From assembly GCA_012932865.1 (NCBI GenBank), contig SAXG01000008.1, forward strand, positions 248,001-312,000: a stretch of DNA of 64,000 nucleotides. Direction: 5' to 3'. This DNA comes from Amylostereum areolatum (taxonomy: Eukaryota > Basidiomycota > Agaricomycetes > Russulales > Stereaceae). The translations under genes and the position numbers were made by a program. The notes beneath the pieces are model-generated. The model saw only the letters and a program-made list of their open reading frames with translations. It had not been told where the DNA came from and ran no database searches. Below, in pieces: positions 11,988 to 23,282 of this stretch; positions within the stretch are counted from its first letter, which is position 1; every line of letters starts with the position of its first letter.

Positions 11988-13606
11988 TTACATTGAAGGC
12001 TCCGGAAGGCCTTGATATTGACTGATACCTTCATCAGCCTCGGGTTGTGGGAGAGTATTGGGGCTCGATGGGTTCTTTACGATCCGTCAGGTGGTCCAAA
12101 GGGGGGCGCACCAATGAACAAGACTCACATAATATCTCTTAGGAATGAAATGTCCAACCGACTGTGTTTCTGTTCCCTGCGATGATTGCTGTGGACCTGG
12201 TCGAATGCTGACTTGACTAGTTCGGTGGATGCGGTGGCGGCGGCGGCGGCGGCGCAGGAGGCACCAAGCAACGCCAACAATGATTGAGGCCACCCCGAAG
12301 ATACTGCCAATAGTACCACCTGCAATGGGTCCCGGGTTTGAACTATGAGACCTTAGAAGACCTACAGAGGTGGTGGCAGCGGCAGAGGATCCTGTGACGG
12401 CGGTAGATTCTGTGGAGGCGATAGATCTTGTGGCGGTAGATCTTGTAGCGGCGGTGGATGTTGTAGCAGTGGTGGATGTTGTAGCAGCAGTGGATGTTGT
12501 AGCGACGGTGGATGTTGTAGCGGCGGTGGATGTTGTAGCGGTAGAGGATCTTGTAGGGAAGACGCTGCCTGTCATGGTAAACGCTGTGAGACTTGCGGGA
12601 TATCTACTTAACAAACAAAAGATTGCACTTACTCGGTGTGGTAGAGATCGGCACCGGGGTTTTGGGCAGCGTTGAGAAGACAGAGCTACTTGTGGTATAC
12701 CCACTTTCCGGAGTGTCTAATGGTTTATAGACTTTGGTGGTACTCGTAAAAGACAGACGCTAAACAACGTACCGCCTGTATTCATAGCCAGTTCCAAATC
12801 CCACACGTCAGATTCCTATCGCCCTTCACAGTCAGGGCCGCACACAGTATCATACTTGCCGTACACTCACATAAACCATCTGGAACGCCCAATGCGGAAC
12901 CTTCGTCCATGTAGGGATAGCCTTAGGAAATCTGGGACGATTTTGTCGTTACTATCCGATACGCAAGGAGAAAGTGCATTGGTACTTACTGGCCGTCAGG
13001 AGCCACAAAAGGACATTCGAGGGACCAGTAAGACCAGCTGAGGGCCCGTCGTATCAGGACTTTGATGCTCTCGAGCAAAATGAACAGACAAACGCACGTT
13101 GTCCACTCAGCTCCTTGACATGCACCGCACGCACTCATCATGTTATATGCTACGGTGCTGCATGAGCAAATATCGGTGTCATCGCCTCCAACTGGACCCC
13201 CGTAATCATCGTCTGGTCCTATGGAGTCGAAGCTGAATGCTGCCGGTGAAGGTGAAGGTGAACCCTTGAAAGCTGTAAACCTGGATTGACAGTCGCACTG
13301 TTTTCGTAGCAGACTCCTCTCAGAATTGCCGCTACTAAGCACGGGCTTTGGTTTAAGCTGTTGAATGACTTCAGAGAACTATTTAGCGACCCCACAATTC
13401 TTGAAGATGGTGATGAATACCCAATCCAGATCCGCCGCCGCTCGACAGTCGGGAGCATCTATCCCCGACGGCTCTGCCATGGCCTGGAAAAGACGAGAGT
13501 ATTGACGTGAAGGGCGGTTGAGGGATTCGTTGGGAGGAGGTCTAACGTCCTTGCATTCAGTATTGCAAGCAGTTGATAAAGATTCGACTCCCCATCCGAG
13601 CGACAT
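11988..13606 (-). CDS. Uncharacterised basidiomycete single-pass membrane protein with Cys-rich ectodomain
   Basis: No function known to me. A chain of at least eight exons reads continuously. The Cys-rich ectodomain runs DCRAAADLDW/SFNSLNQSPCLVAAIL, then ICSCSTVAYNMMSACGACQG, WTTWSYWSLECP and IPTWTKVPHWAFQMVY. A Ser/Thr stalk with hexad repeats follows (about 12403-12550), then a transmembrane helix (GTIGSIFGVASIIVGVAWCL) followed by a run of Arg, and a cytosolic tail ending LPEPSM. The last exon (12074-11988) sits after an intron starting at 12128, and its 29 codons including stop fit exactly. The layout resembles fungal cell-surface sensor-like proteins, which is inference only. The N-terminus is unresolved: ATGs at 13606 and 13480 are both possible and neither gives a clear signal peptide, so a first exon may be missing. 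Confidence 0.72.
12403..12550 (-). repeat. 18-bp coding minisatellite (Ser/Thr/Ala hexads)
   Basis: About six degenerate 18-bp units, each encoding a variant of ATTSTA on the minus strand, form the extracellular stalk of the membrane protein. The unit length keeps frame. Such Ser/Thr stalks are usual O-mannosylation targets in fungi. Confidence 0.75.
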
Positions 13607-14327
13607 CCAGGGTCCCTAACACGAACCACTAGCCATGAAGCTTGTCCAGCATGAGATACGGAGTGCCACTGGTCCGCTACAGGGTTGCTATTGGTACCCG
13701 CTCACGTATGCGAGAGCATGGTGCATTCATGCACAGGCCGGATGATGCCATCTAAGAGTTCCGTCGCGGCACGTTGTAATAGGGCATCGTTGTGCACGAC
13801 GTGGGAGTGACCTGGACGAGGTCGTACACAAGGACGACGTTGATCTCGCCCGTGCTCATAGTGACGAGCAATGCAGACCAGACTCGTGTCGTTAACCTGC
13901 GGCCTCGACGGTGCTCTGCCTACTGGGATATCCCAGCAGTTAAGAGATGCGTATACCTATCCATAAATCAGTGTCAGATCAATCAATTAGTGGGGATAGA
14001 CACACCGATCGCAAGGTCGACCTGCGTAGGCGAAGTTGAAGGTACAAGGTCGGTACTCTCAACATAAAACAATTATACATGAACATATCTGCGATGATGG
14101 CCCAACAGGCTACACGATAGCGCAACAGAAGTGCAAAGCAAGATGATATACAGATAGCGTATGCGGATAGCGTTGAGAGCAACATAGCAGCAGAGGGAAA
14201 GCGACGAAAGCAGCGAACAAAAGCGAAGTCCATCAAAGCTCACTCACATCATAAACATAAAATGAAAACACCCAGCCACATCTCGGACCTCCTTCACACA
14301 TCCATCCCTGGAGATTCGCCACTACCC
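13607..14327. other. Intergenic region between two minus-strand genes
   Basis: About 720 bp. It may contain a missing first exon of the membrane protein and its promoter. No recognisable open frame, repeat or RNA gene is seen. Confidence 0.35.
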
Positions 14328-15797
14328 TCAAGAAGGAGAGCCAGGGCTGCTTACGCCGCTGGAAGAGGATTCTGGGACCGCCAGGATCATGGAGTGTTGC
14401 GCAAACACGTTTTTGAAGTATTCGACTTGTTCTGGCGTCAGGTGCCCCGGAACTCCGGCCAAAGGATTCTGCATGGCGGTCGCGGGGCTTTGTCCAGCAG
14501 CCGTCTTGTAACTTTTCCTCGAGTCTGAAGACGAGGTCTGTAAAGAGATACGATCAGCACGAATACAGGAGTACATGATGATGTGAGTTACGCCTACCCT
14601 TCTCGTCCTTTTGAGATTCAGAGCGGGGCTCACAGGGGATGGAAAAACACAGTCGTCTGCGCCTGCCGTGTCGCGTGGTGTCGCCACTTTGCTCTTGCCC
14701 AGGGGTTTTGACATCCAAGGCGGCGTAGGGGCGAAAGTAAACACGGTGCTGGGGAGGATGGCAGGGGCAACAGCAGCCGGTGTGTTGTCTTGAGCAAGAG
14801 GGGTTGCTACGCTGGAGATTATCCTCCCTGAGGATTCGGATGTTAACTTTTCAGGCTCAGGGATGGTGGGGCTCGGATCGAAAGATTCATTGGATCCACC
14901 GGAGTCTGGGATGACCTTCTGTTTCCCCTTCTCCGAAAGCAGTTCGGGGGAAGGCCATGAATTTGAGGCGGGCGCGACGCCTAGTTCAACCAATGATTCT
15001 GGCGGTTACAGCTGTCAATTTCCATCTCACAATACCATGAGTCAGAAGCTTGCCTATGGGTCGGTATTGGAACACGAATTTGGCGACTGGATACGGCTTC
15101 TTCGGGTCGAAGTGGTCGATAGAATAGGTATGATCTGGTTGCTTGTCTATCCCCTGAGCTCCCCCATATCTATAGGATAAGATCTGGATACGAAGAAACC
15201 AGGACAAAGTAGGAAGTACGAACGCAATTCGGAGCGGGTGCGTAAAACCCTGCTTGTTGTCTGGTAGCTTCAAAACAGTATCCGGCGTTGCAAGCCCCGT
15301 CTTTCGAACGTGAAGGATAACAAGCTCCACTTGACCGTATCTAGAGGCTTGAGATACCCCAGGGCTGAGATGGGTCGCTGACGGGGGTTCAAAAGAGGGA
15401 CCGACCACGATACTAACGGGGACATACTGGGTTCATTCACGTCGAGAAAGATGAACCGACGTTCGACATCGGAGCCGATGCGGGCACCACTCCTGCAAGT
15501 AGTCCCGGAGCCGGGAAGAAAGCGCCCTGGGTGGCACACACCATCCAAATAAATGTAACTCGCAGAAAGGATACCTGTCCCCATATCCTCCCAGTTGACG
15601 GAAAAAGACTGAACGATGGTAAGGGTAAAGATGTACATGAATAATCGAGCTGTGTCACTGACATGTCTATGCTGACCGGCGATCCATGCCATTGCTGTGT
15701 CTCCAGAGATGGTGGGTTCGTACATCGGAAGGATCGTGCCATCGGCAGACGATATCCAAGCCCGGAAGCCATTGCGAGTAAGGGGTTCAGATGACAT
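14328..15797 (-). CDS. DUF7918-like basidiomycete protein
   Basis: Function unknown. The start MSSEPLTRNGFRAWISSADG is followed by ILPMYEPTISGDTAMAWIAG, FSVNWEDMGT, YIYLDGVCHPGRFLP, RRFIFLDVNEP, then YGQVELVILHVRKTG and PVAKFVFQYRPIGKLLTHGI. This order (N-terminal NGF-AWI, central V-W-D, YLDG, late F-YRP) is what I recall for the DUF7918 family, strongly expanded in mushroom genomes. A disordered Pro/Ser-rich region follows, and the C-terminus has LTPEQVEYFKNVFAQHSMI. Several short introns split the gene; the region around 15180-15440 is the least certain. It is divergently paired with OTU1. Confidence 0.72.
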
Positions 15798-16073
15798 GGT
15801 AGTTTTAAAATTAAAAGAATGTAGAAGTCGATGTAGACGGAGGAGAGGAGGGAAGGGACGAGGGGACAAGGAAATGGGAGACGTTCAAACGACGAGAAAG
15901 GCAACGTTTGTTCAACTCGGCCCGGCCCGGAACACTCCGAGTACGCGTTTGTTTCATTGTCATGTGATCCTGTCGCTTCGGACGTGTTAGGGTTAGGGTT
16001 AAACGTTACACACTTGCGCCTCCTCTAAGCTCTACGGACCACTGCGACCGCCAAACGTGCAGAATCTTTGACC
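15798..16073. promoter_or_regulatory. Bidirectional promoter with telomere-like repeat
   Basis: This 276-bp gap separates the start codons of the DUF7918-like gene and OTU1. It holds two and a half TTAGGG units at 15987-16001 in plus orientation, about 75 nt upstream of the OTU1 ATG. TTAGGG-type motifs bind Myb-domain factors (Tbf1/TRF-like) in other fungi; such use here is inference. Confidence 0.55.
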
Positions 16074-17307
16074 ATGGCACCCGTTCGCCTCCGCCATCCA
16101 AAGGGAGTCACAACCCTACAGCTCGATCTCGATTCCCCCGACAGCACGGTCCAAGACCTTCTTTATCAGATCTTTAATGTTACCGAGATCCCTCCTTCTG
16201 CCCAAGACCTCAAAGTTGGCTATCCTCCGAAACAACTCACAGCAGTAATACCGGAGCTCCCTCTTTCGAGTCTCGGTATTTCTTCTGGCGAGCAGATCAT
16301 CGTCACTCAAAAACAAGGGACGTCGGCGCCCATTTCGCAACATACCCGCCCGTCGCTCCCTGTCGACCCCGAAGCGAATATCACAAATCCTTTGGCATCA
16401 ATACCTTCCACATCCACTGCGTTTGGCGGGAGTAGGGCGGCGGGCGGCGCAGTTTCCGCGCCAGGAGATACCAGCAGTCCTGACTACGTACGTATAGAAG
16501 GAGGTTATTTGGTCCATCGAGTATGTGCTACTCCCTCACCACCGTCTATACAAACTAATTAGTTGCTCCCGTCTTCAGATAGTACCCGATGACAACTCTT
16601 GTTTATTCTCTTCTGTTGCACTTGTCCTCGAGCAAGACATGAGCAAAGCTCCTAAGATCCGACAAGGTACTAAACTCATTGTATCTCGTTATCAATCCAT
16701 ACCAAGTACGGGCACTGACCACGGTGCTATTCCAGTCGTCGCTGACGCAATCCGTGTTGACCCCGAAACCTGGAACGATGCCATCCTTGGTCGTCCCACT
16801 GCCGACTACATCTCCACAATACTTTCACCCAACTCTTGGGGTGGTGCGATAGAGCTCTCCATCCTCGCCTCTCATTACTCAACAGAAATCGCATCCATCG
16901 ACGTCGAGACTGGTCGCATCGATCGCTTCGAACCTCCTCCAGGACGTGTCTCGTCCGGAAACCGCGTTCTCTTGATTTACAGCGGCATACACTATGACGC
17001 TGCCGTTCTCGCTCCGGAGATTAACGCACCCCCTGAGTGGTGTGCGAGCGTGTTCCCCGTGAGCGAGGGGGCCGCGGATGACGCTCTCATGAAAGCGTTC
17101 CAAGAGCTGGCTGGTAAGCTTCGTACGAAGAGGAAATATACAAACACTGCGACGTTTGATTTAAAATGTGAGGTGCGTAGCCTTGACCTCGAAGGGTTCG
17201 TAACGCTAAGTACTCCGAACTAGATCTGCGGCAAGGGTCTCAAGGGCGAGAAAGAAGCGAGAGAACACGCTGGTACCACTGGTCATGCCAAGTTCGGAGA
17301 GTACTGA
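16074..17307 (+). CDS. OTU1: OTU1/YOD1-type ubiquitin thioesterase
   Basis: Deubiquitinase that works with Cdc48/p97 in ER-associated degradation. Exons 16074-16520, 16579-16666, 16736-17172 and 17224-17307 give 351 residues. The N-terminal ubiquitin-regulatory X-like domain (residues 1-85, starting MAPVRLRHPKGVTTLQLD) should bind Cdc48. The OTU core shows the catalytic PDDNSCLFSSVA (Asp and Cys) and LLIYSGIHYDA (His). The C-terminus is a C2H2 zinc finger (CEICGKGLKGEKEAREH...H), the usual YOD1 ending. Domain order and length match the family. It is convergent with the SAM37-like gene. Confidence 0.93.
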
Positions 17308-17484
17308 ATGTACTGAACACTGAATGTTCCATGGATCATTTGATAACTAGATCGGCCTGTACTTTGATATTTGCTGTAGCTTGTAGCCGTACGCACTTCG
17401 TTTGTCTGACATCGAACCTCGTGGATATAGACATGTGAGCTGTTCATAACAACCAATAGTGTTGCCAATTTTGCCTTTTCCTTC

Positions 17485-18903
17485 TTACGCTTTTTCACCT
17501 TCTCCATTGCCACCTTCCTCCCCCTCCTCCTCCCCCTCCTCCTCCTCCTCGTATTCTTCTGGCTCTTCTATGGGGTCTTGCTGGATCGTGAGAGCTGAGA
17601 TGAGACCTGGCACCGATGCCAAGTACCATACACTTGCAGCTATAGACATGCCGACGAATAACCATCGCCCTCTGGTATATCGTTGTTCAATTTCTTTCTC
17701 TTCCTTGGTCTTTTCGTGCTCTTCCGCTTTTCTTTTGCCGGTGAATGCGTCCAGCGGGGGAAGGAGTGAACGTAGGGAGTATATCTCGAATGGCAATGCG
17801 TGGTAGTTGGCGGCAAAGGGTCGGCGTGGAAACGCAGTATCGAGCACGGCGTGTGCGTGATTCAGGAGACTGGGGAAGGATACGCGAACAAGTTCGCCGA
17901 GAAGAGGATCAGGGAAGGGTGGCGCAGTCAAAAGGAGGATGCGAGCAGCAAGGAGCACGTCTAGCGAGGTTGGCCTAAGGGTGGTTAAGTCCTATCACTA
18001 CCCTACAATGGAGCAAATCGAAAACATACCTGTCGTAGAAAAAGAACTTGTTTTCGCCAAGAAGCCTTGCGTATGGCTCAAGGGCATCACGAGCACGCTC
18101 GAGTACGCGCTCGCGAAAGAACGCAGTTTTCCACACTTTGGCTTTATCGAGAGGGGGTTGGCTTGGTTTCTTTTCGCGAGGGAACTTGGGTTGCTCAGCG
18201 GCGGTGTCTTCAATCTCCTCGCCGGCCAAGGCCCAGAGACCGCTCGCGTCAAGACGGGCTTGGTAAGTCTGCCGGATACGCGCAGGAACATAATAGCGCT
18301 GAGGAATTGAGAAGAGCGAGACCAGAGTTGGGTGCGTCAGTGTGTTGAAATTCTCGGGAAGAGAATACAGAACATGAGCCTGTAAGGGAAACATGTGAGT
18401 TTAGGAAATAAGGGACGACAAATAATACACGCACGACGAGGTCACCAAGAGTTGACTGAACGTGTGCGGCCCAAGCAGTGCGATGCGCACGCTCGGACAA
18501 ACTCAAAAGTATGTCAAGGTCTGTCGAGAAGATGTCGGGCTCGGACACGGAGTTATTGCGATACGCATATGGGAGGGCAGATGGGCTAAGGCCAGTGACA
18601 TATTTGACGATGGAAGAGTAGGACGCAACGACATGGTGCCCGTGTGTGAGATATGGCAGCTGTCCTATTAAAGGTAGGCAAATTTTCGATGGGAAAGGGA
18701 CGTCTTAGTCGGTCGGTGAAAGCAGCCGGAGGGGGCACGCACCCACCAGTCGGAGAGTGGTCTGGATTTGCGGACTCGACCACAGAAAAGCGGTCAGGGA
18801 TGGCTAGCTGAAGGTAAAGAAGAGTAGAGAGACATTCTGTCTCGAACGAGGGAAGGTCCCATTTCGAAGGCCAGACGTACAGCGTTAACGCAGGTGAGCT
18901 CAT
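17485..18903 (-). CDS. SAM37/metaxin-like mitochondrial outer-membrane import protein
   Basis: Probable component of the sorting and assembly machinery that inserts beta-barrel proteins into the mitochondrial outer membrane. The N-terminus (start MSSPALTLYVWPSKWDLPSF) has a GST-N/Tom37 fold signature continuing SFETECLSTLLYLQLA, ESANPDHSPTG and a VVASYSSIVKYV segment. A helical GST-C-like middle contains FFYDRYVFDLL-type sequence, and a hydrophobic segment (WLFVGMSIAASVWYLASVPG) near the C-terminus would be the tail anchor, followed by an acidic Glu/Gly tail. The upstream in-frame region lacks a better ATG. Several introns are present. Sam37 versus Sam35/metaxin cannot be settled by eye. It shares a 231-bp divergent promoter with TAF7. 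Confidence 0.78.
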
Positions 18904-19134
18904 TGTCGACGACAGCGAGAAATGGGCGGAAGAAATGTGTCGCGCCTCAATTCGAGTGGGACGCGATTTGTCACGTGCGTTCGCGTCAGGCGCCTGTCCT
19001 GCAGTGTCCATTCAGTCGAAGGTTGTAGCCTGTTTCCCTCACATCTGTTCCTCGTAGGCCTTGGCCCTTTACTCATTCCATTTCGCACCTGTTCCAGCAT
19101 TCTACGGACGCTGTGAAACGAATTACTCGCAGTC
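18904..19134. promoter_or_regulatory. Bidirectional promoter, SAM37-like / TAF7
   Basis: 231 bp between the two ATGs. No TATA box is seen, consistent with housekeeping genes. Confidence 0.5.
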
Positions 19135-20872
19135 ATGGATGAAGATCTTATCGTCGTCGACGACGACCCTGTTATGAATGGGACTCAGTCACTCGCGTCC
19201 AATGGACCACCTCTCCAAGAACATACAGCATCTGGACGACCAAAGCGAGCCGCAGCTCAACGGCGTCTCAGCACGCCAGGATATTCCGATGACATTCTTG
19301 ATGGACCCAGTATCGGACGCACGACGCGTTCGCATGCACGCGGCCGAGGCGGAGGTGGGCCTGCCCCAAAGCTCAAGCTCAAGCTGAGCGAGAAGGCCGC
19401 CGCACAAGCTCCCGGCATGAGTTTCCTTGGCCCCTACGACCGTGAGCTGGACTCGGATGATGAGGAGCTCTCGTTTGAAGAGCAATTCATCCTCAGGATG
19501 CCTCCCGGAGAGGATTGCGATAAGTTGAGGAAGATGGTCGCGGCTAGAGAGGTGTCAGCCGATGTATGGTTTAAATTCAAGGGTACGTTATCCACACATC
19601 GGGAACTTGCGCTGAGATACTCACACTCTGTGATAGATTCTCGGAGAGCCGTTTTTCATATCGGGAACACTGCCTACGCGGCCAAGCTGGTTGACTTGCC
19701 GTGTATCATTGAGTCGCAGAAGACGATAGACGGCAAGCAGATGTTCAAGGTTGCTGACATATGTCAGGTGTGCACTTTTGTGTACCTCTCGGAGTCCGTC
19801 TAACGTTCGTATAGATGCTCCTCGTCGAATCTCGAATACCAAACGAAGATGCTGTCGGTCACCAAAAAACCTTCAATATCGATGATTTTATCTGGCCGCA
19901 CGGTATCACGCCGCCCCTCCAACATGTTCGCAAGCGACGGTTTCGAAAGCGGATGAATAAGCGCACCATCGAAAGCGTAGAACAGGAGGTCGAAAGACTA
20001 CTAGAGATGGACGCGATCGCGGCAGAGGTCAAATACGGTTGGTATTCCTAAACACATACGGTGCAGTTTTCTGACCATGGCTCATAGATGTACTGGACAA
20101 TGTCAATCCCGACCTCTCCGACTCTGAGTTCCTGGAGCGTGAAGAACCACTAGATGCTCCTACACCCGGTGGCTTCTCTGAACTAGGAGATGCACCTACT
20201 CCGGGAGGCGGTCTTGGAATGGGAGATGAAGGAGACCGATCGGACGAGGAACCGGAAGTTGAGGGTGATATCGACGAAGAACTTGCCGCCGAGCTTGACC
20301 TTGCGCTTGGGGACGAGGAGGACGACGGTGATGACGGTGACGAAGAAGACGAGGAGAGCGAAGAAGATGAAGACGATGACGACGACGACGACGACGAGAT
20401 GGTCCAAGCGCGCAAACTCTTGAACGAAGAGATATCAGACCTCGAGGCCGCTGTGCGTAGGAAGGAGGGCGAAGTGGCAAGCGCGACCAATCCCCTCATC
20501 CGCCGCAGGTTCGAGGATGCTCTCCGTAAACTGACGACAGACCTGGTGACCAAAACTGCACAACGCGACGATATGCGCGAAGCCGCGCGAAGAAAGAAAG
20601 AAGGTCGTACGGCCGAGGAGGACGGCTTCGAAGGTTCAGACGCCGAGGACGAGGATGCGGAGGAAGAGCATGCAACCGTTTCACCTGGGATGTCGCATGC
20701 GTCAGGAGTACTTCGTCCGTCAGAAGTACCTCATCCGCAAGTAATGCCTCCCCAATCACTCTCTCATCCACCAGAACCTTTGCCCGCTCCAGTCGAAGTG
20801 GTAGAGGAAGGGTCGCGAGAAATCCAGGATGACGATCTCTTCGGGTCTGACGATGCGATGGATGTTAACTAA
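19135..20872 (+). CDS. TAF7: TFIID subunit TAF7 (TAFII55)
   Basis: Subunit of the general transcription factor TFIID in the nucleus. The start is MDEDLIVVDDDP. The TAFII55 N-terminal domain starts at LSFEEQFILRMPPGEDCDKL and continues with AVFHIGNTAYAAKLVDLPCI, IESQKTIDGKQMFKVADICQ and the WPHGITPPLQHVRKRRFRK motif. A long acidic stretch follows (about 20320-20400, with a run of eight Asp), then a coiled-coil-like region (EEISDLEAAVRRKEGE) and an acidic C-terminus ending DDAMDVN. Three introns interrupt the conserved domain. The basic, Gly-rich N-terminal extension before the domain (about 100 residues) is longer than in animals but common in fungi. Confidence 0.93.
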
Positions 20873-21139
20873 TCGACGGACAGCCAGACATGTACTGGAT
20901 GTGCTTTGTTGTATGCTAGTTGTATCATATTATCAGCTCGTTGTCTTATAACCTAAACACATTTATAATTCCTCGGCGTGTCCCTTACCGTGAAGAGAGT
21001 ACATGCCACTCGTAGAACAGTATAGTGTAAGAACAGGATAGTGTATACAGCTGGCGTCACTGTAACCGCAAACCGAGTCCAGCGTTCAATATCAATGTTC
21101 ACGTTCCAACGTTCAACGTTCAACGTCCATGTCCATCGG

Positions 21140-22379
21140 TTACTCGCTATAATTGTCCTTCTCCGCATCAAATTCTTGGATCCGTTCGATAGATTGTCGC
21201 ACGCGTTCGTAAACAGCGAACACGATGGCTTGACCTGGCGCAACGCGCAGGACACGAGGAGTGATGCCCTTGTAGAACGACCGCGCACCCTCTTCTCGCC
21301 ACATATCCCCCGCAATTGCTGAGATACGCTGAAGGGCGCTCATTCCAGGTTCGAAGGATGATTTTTGTAACCCTGCACATGTACGGTCACTAAGTGAGGC
21401 AGTGGAAGAGTAAAGGACAACGTACGAGTCTTGATGGTGTCTATAGGTGCATTGGAGAATGGTCCCATGGCTCCAGAGATAAGACCGATGATCATATGTT
21501 GGTATGAAGGAAGGTCAGGGAGATCGGGCTGCAGCCGGTGCGCAAGCTTCTTAATCTCCTGGTATGCCGTAAAATTCGCGCCTGGCGGTATTGAGTGAGC
21601 ACAGCGGGGATGATGTGGAAGAGAGAATGCGTACCCTGATTTGTGGCTTGTCGCAAGGCGGTCAAACTTACACCACGGTACAGTGTGCTGAAGCCCTCCT
21701 CGCGGACGATGGTATATACAGCATGGCCTGCATTTCGATACCGCGGAGTCTCCATTGGATCAGCGAGTGAATGCATCTGCGCCTGTAGGCGGATCTTGAC
21801 CACCTCCATGGGAGTGACCACCATGACGGCTTCAGTGGTCCCAGCTCCCAAGCCGGCTGCGGGGAAGGCGACGTCACAAAGATGTGGCGAAGTACATGGG
21901 AACGAACGAACCTAAGAAGATGCCACCCACACCTGTCTTTCCTGTCTCCTTGTTCGCGAGATACCCCTTGTAAGCCTCGAAACTTGCGAAGCGGATAGCC
22001 ATCTTGGGTACGATACCAGAGAGAACGGCGCCGAGACCCTTGTACAATGCTAATGGTGTCTCGCGTCTTACGATCATCGCTCCAGTCGCTAGAAACCCCC
22101 TTGGTTTTGTCTTCCCGACGCTGCAAATCAGAGACTGGAAGGTCGCGCTGAAAAGAATGGACCATACCCCTGGTGCTTTTCCCGAGCGCGAAAGTTGCAT
22201 GCGGACCTTGATGGTGTCCAAAGGCTGGCAACATAACTATCGAAGTCGAGATAGTTATGATGGATAGAGTACAGCGAGAGTGGTCCTTAACGCACTGCTT
22301 CTGCGGCCCCTGCGAGCCCGCCTGCTGTGATATGAGTTCCGAATCCCACAGGCTTCTTGTCGTTAGACGAAGGCGGCAT
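21140..22379 (-). CDS. SFC1: Mitochondrial succinate/fumarate carrier (Sfc1/Acr1-like)
   Basis: Inner-membrane antiporter exchanging cytosolic succinate for mitochondrial fumarate, needed for growth on two-carbon sources. The three carrier signatures are visible: PLDTIKVRMQ, PMEVVKIRLQAQ and PIDTIKT. The SFC1-type stretches ETPLALYKGLGAVLSGIVPK, TTEAVMVVTPMEVV, YRNAGHAVYTIVREEG and YRGVSLTALRQATNQG point to this substrate class rather than citrate or dicarboxylate carriers. The start MPPSSNDKKPVGFGTH and end KDNYSE frame a carrier of normal length split by short introns. Convergent with TAF7. Confidence 0.88.
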
Positions 22380-23282
22380 TGTGGCGGCGTTGCAACTCTG
22401 GTGGGCGAAGGTCTTTAGGAAAGAAGAGTGCCGTCGAGATCAGACCAGGCAGTAGCCGAGAGGAGGTCCGATATAAAGGTAGGGAGAGGGGCGATTGGTA
22501 GGAGCATGATAATTACCCCGCTCGACGGATGCGGTCGTGCGGAGGAGATCCTGTCTCGGAGACGTCTTCCGTCTGAAGTCAAGTCAGAATCACATGTCGT
22601 CACGACGGTGCGCCAGTCGATATCGTATAAACGCGCGCACCCGCCTAGGCCTTCCCTGGCATCCCGCACCGCCCCGCAATACCCCGCACATTCCGCCAAG
22701 AGCCTTTCATGGGCTGCCGTTGACATAGGTTGAACCGGAAGGACGAGGGCCGGCCGCACACGGCATGAAAGGTGAAATTTGACCCTTGGGCGGCGGACCC
22801 TGGGGTGGGTTGAATTCGGGAGTCGGGACATTGGCATACATAACATGGACGCATGACCATGGAATGAACAAAAGCTCTGAAGCTCTGAAGATCTGAAGGG
22901 GCGATCAATAGTGAAGCCAATAAGTAGCAAAGGAAACGGATGCCGACACGAACCAGAAGGAATAACTGACCGCCATGATCTTGCCGGTTCGGCAGCGGAC
23001 TTTGAACTACACTCGCTCGCCCAGGTCCTGCCCTGGACGTCGACGTCGAAGCTGCATTGATCTTATTTCAGTTGGAGGACTGGACTGTTTTGACAGAGGA
23101 ACGACGTCAGTAAAGATTCGATATCGCTGTGGTGGCTCGGGGAGAGGTATCGGGCATTCAAATTGGCTACTTAGCACCTGAAGCTTGAAGCTTGAAGGCT
23201 GAAGTATTGATCTGAAGGACGTCCCAAGCCAACTTACATTGATAAATAAGATATACAGGAAGAAACTGCGAAGAAGATCGTG
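22380..23282. other. Intergenic region between carrier and GAA1
   Basis: About 900 bp upstream of the carrier and downstream of GAA1. Short direct repeats built on CTGAAG/CTTGAAG occur near 22870-22900 and 23178-23218. Open frames such as 22415-22930 (minus) show no family motif. Probably promoter plus 3' UTR. Confidence 0.4.

Noticed and set aside
15987..16001. True telomere or chromosome end
   Set aside because: Only two and a half repeats, flanked on both sides by ordinary single-copy genes.
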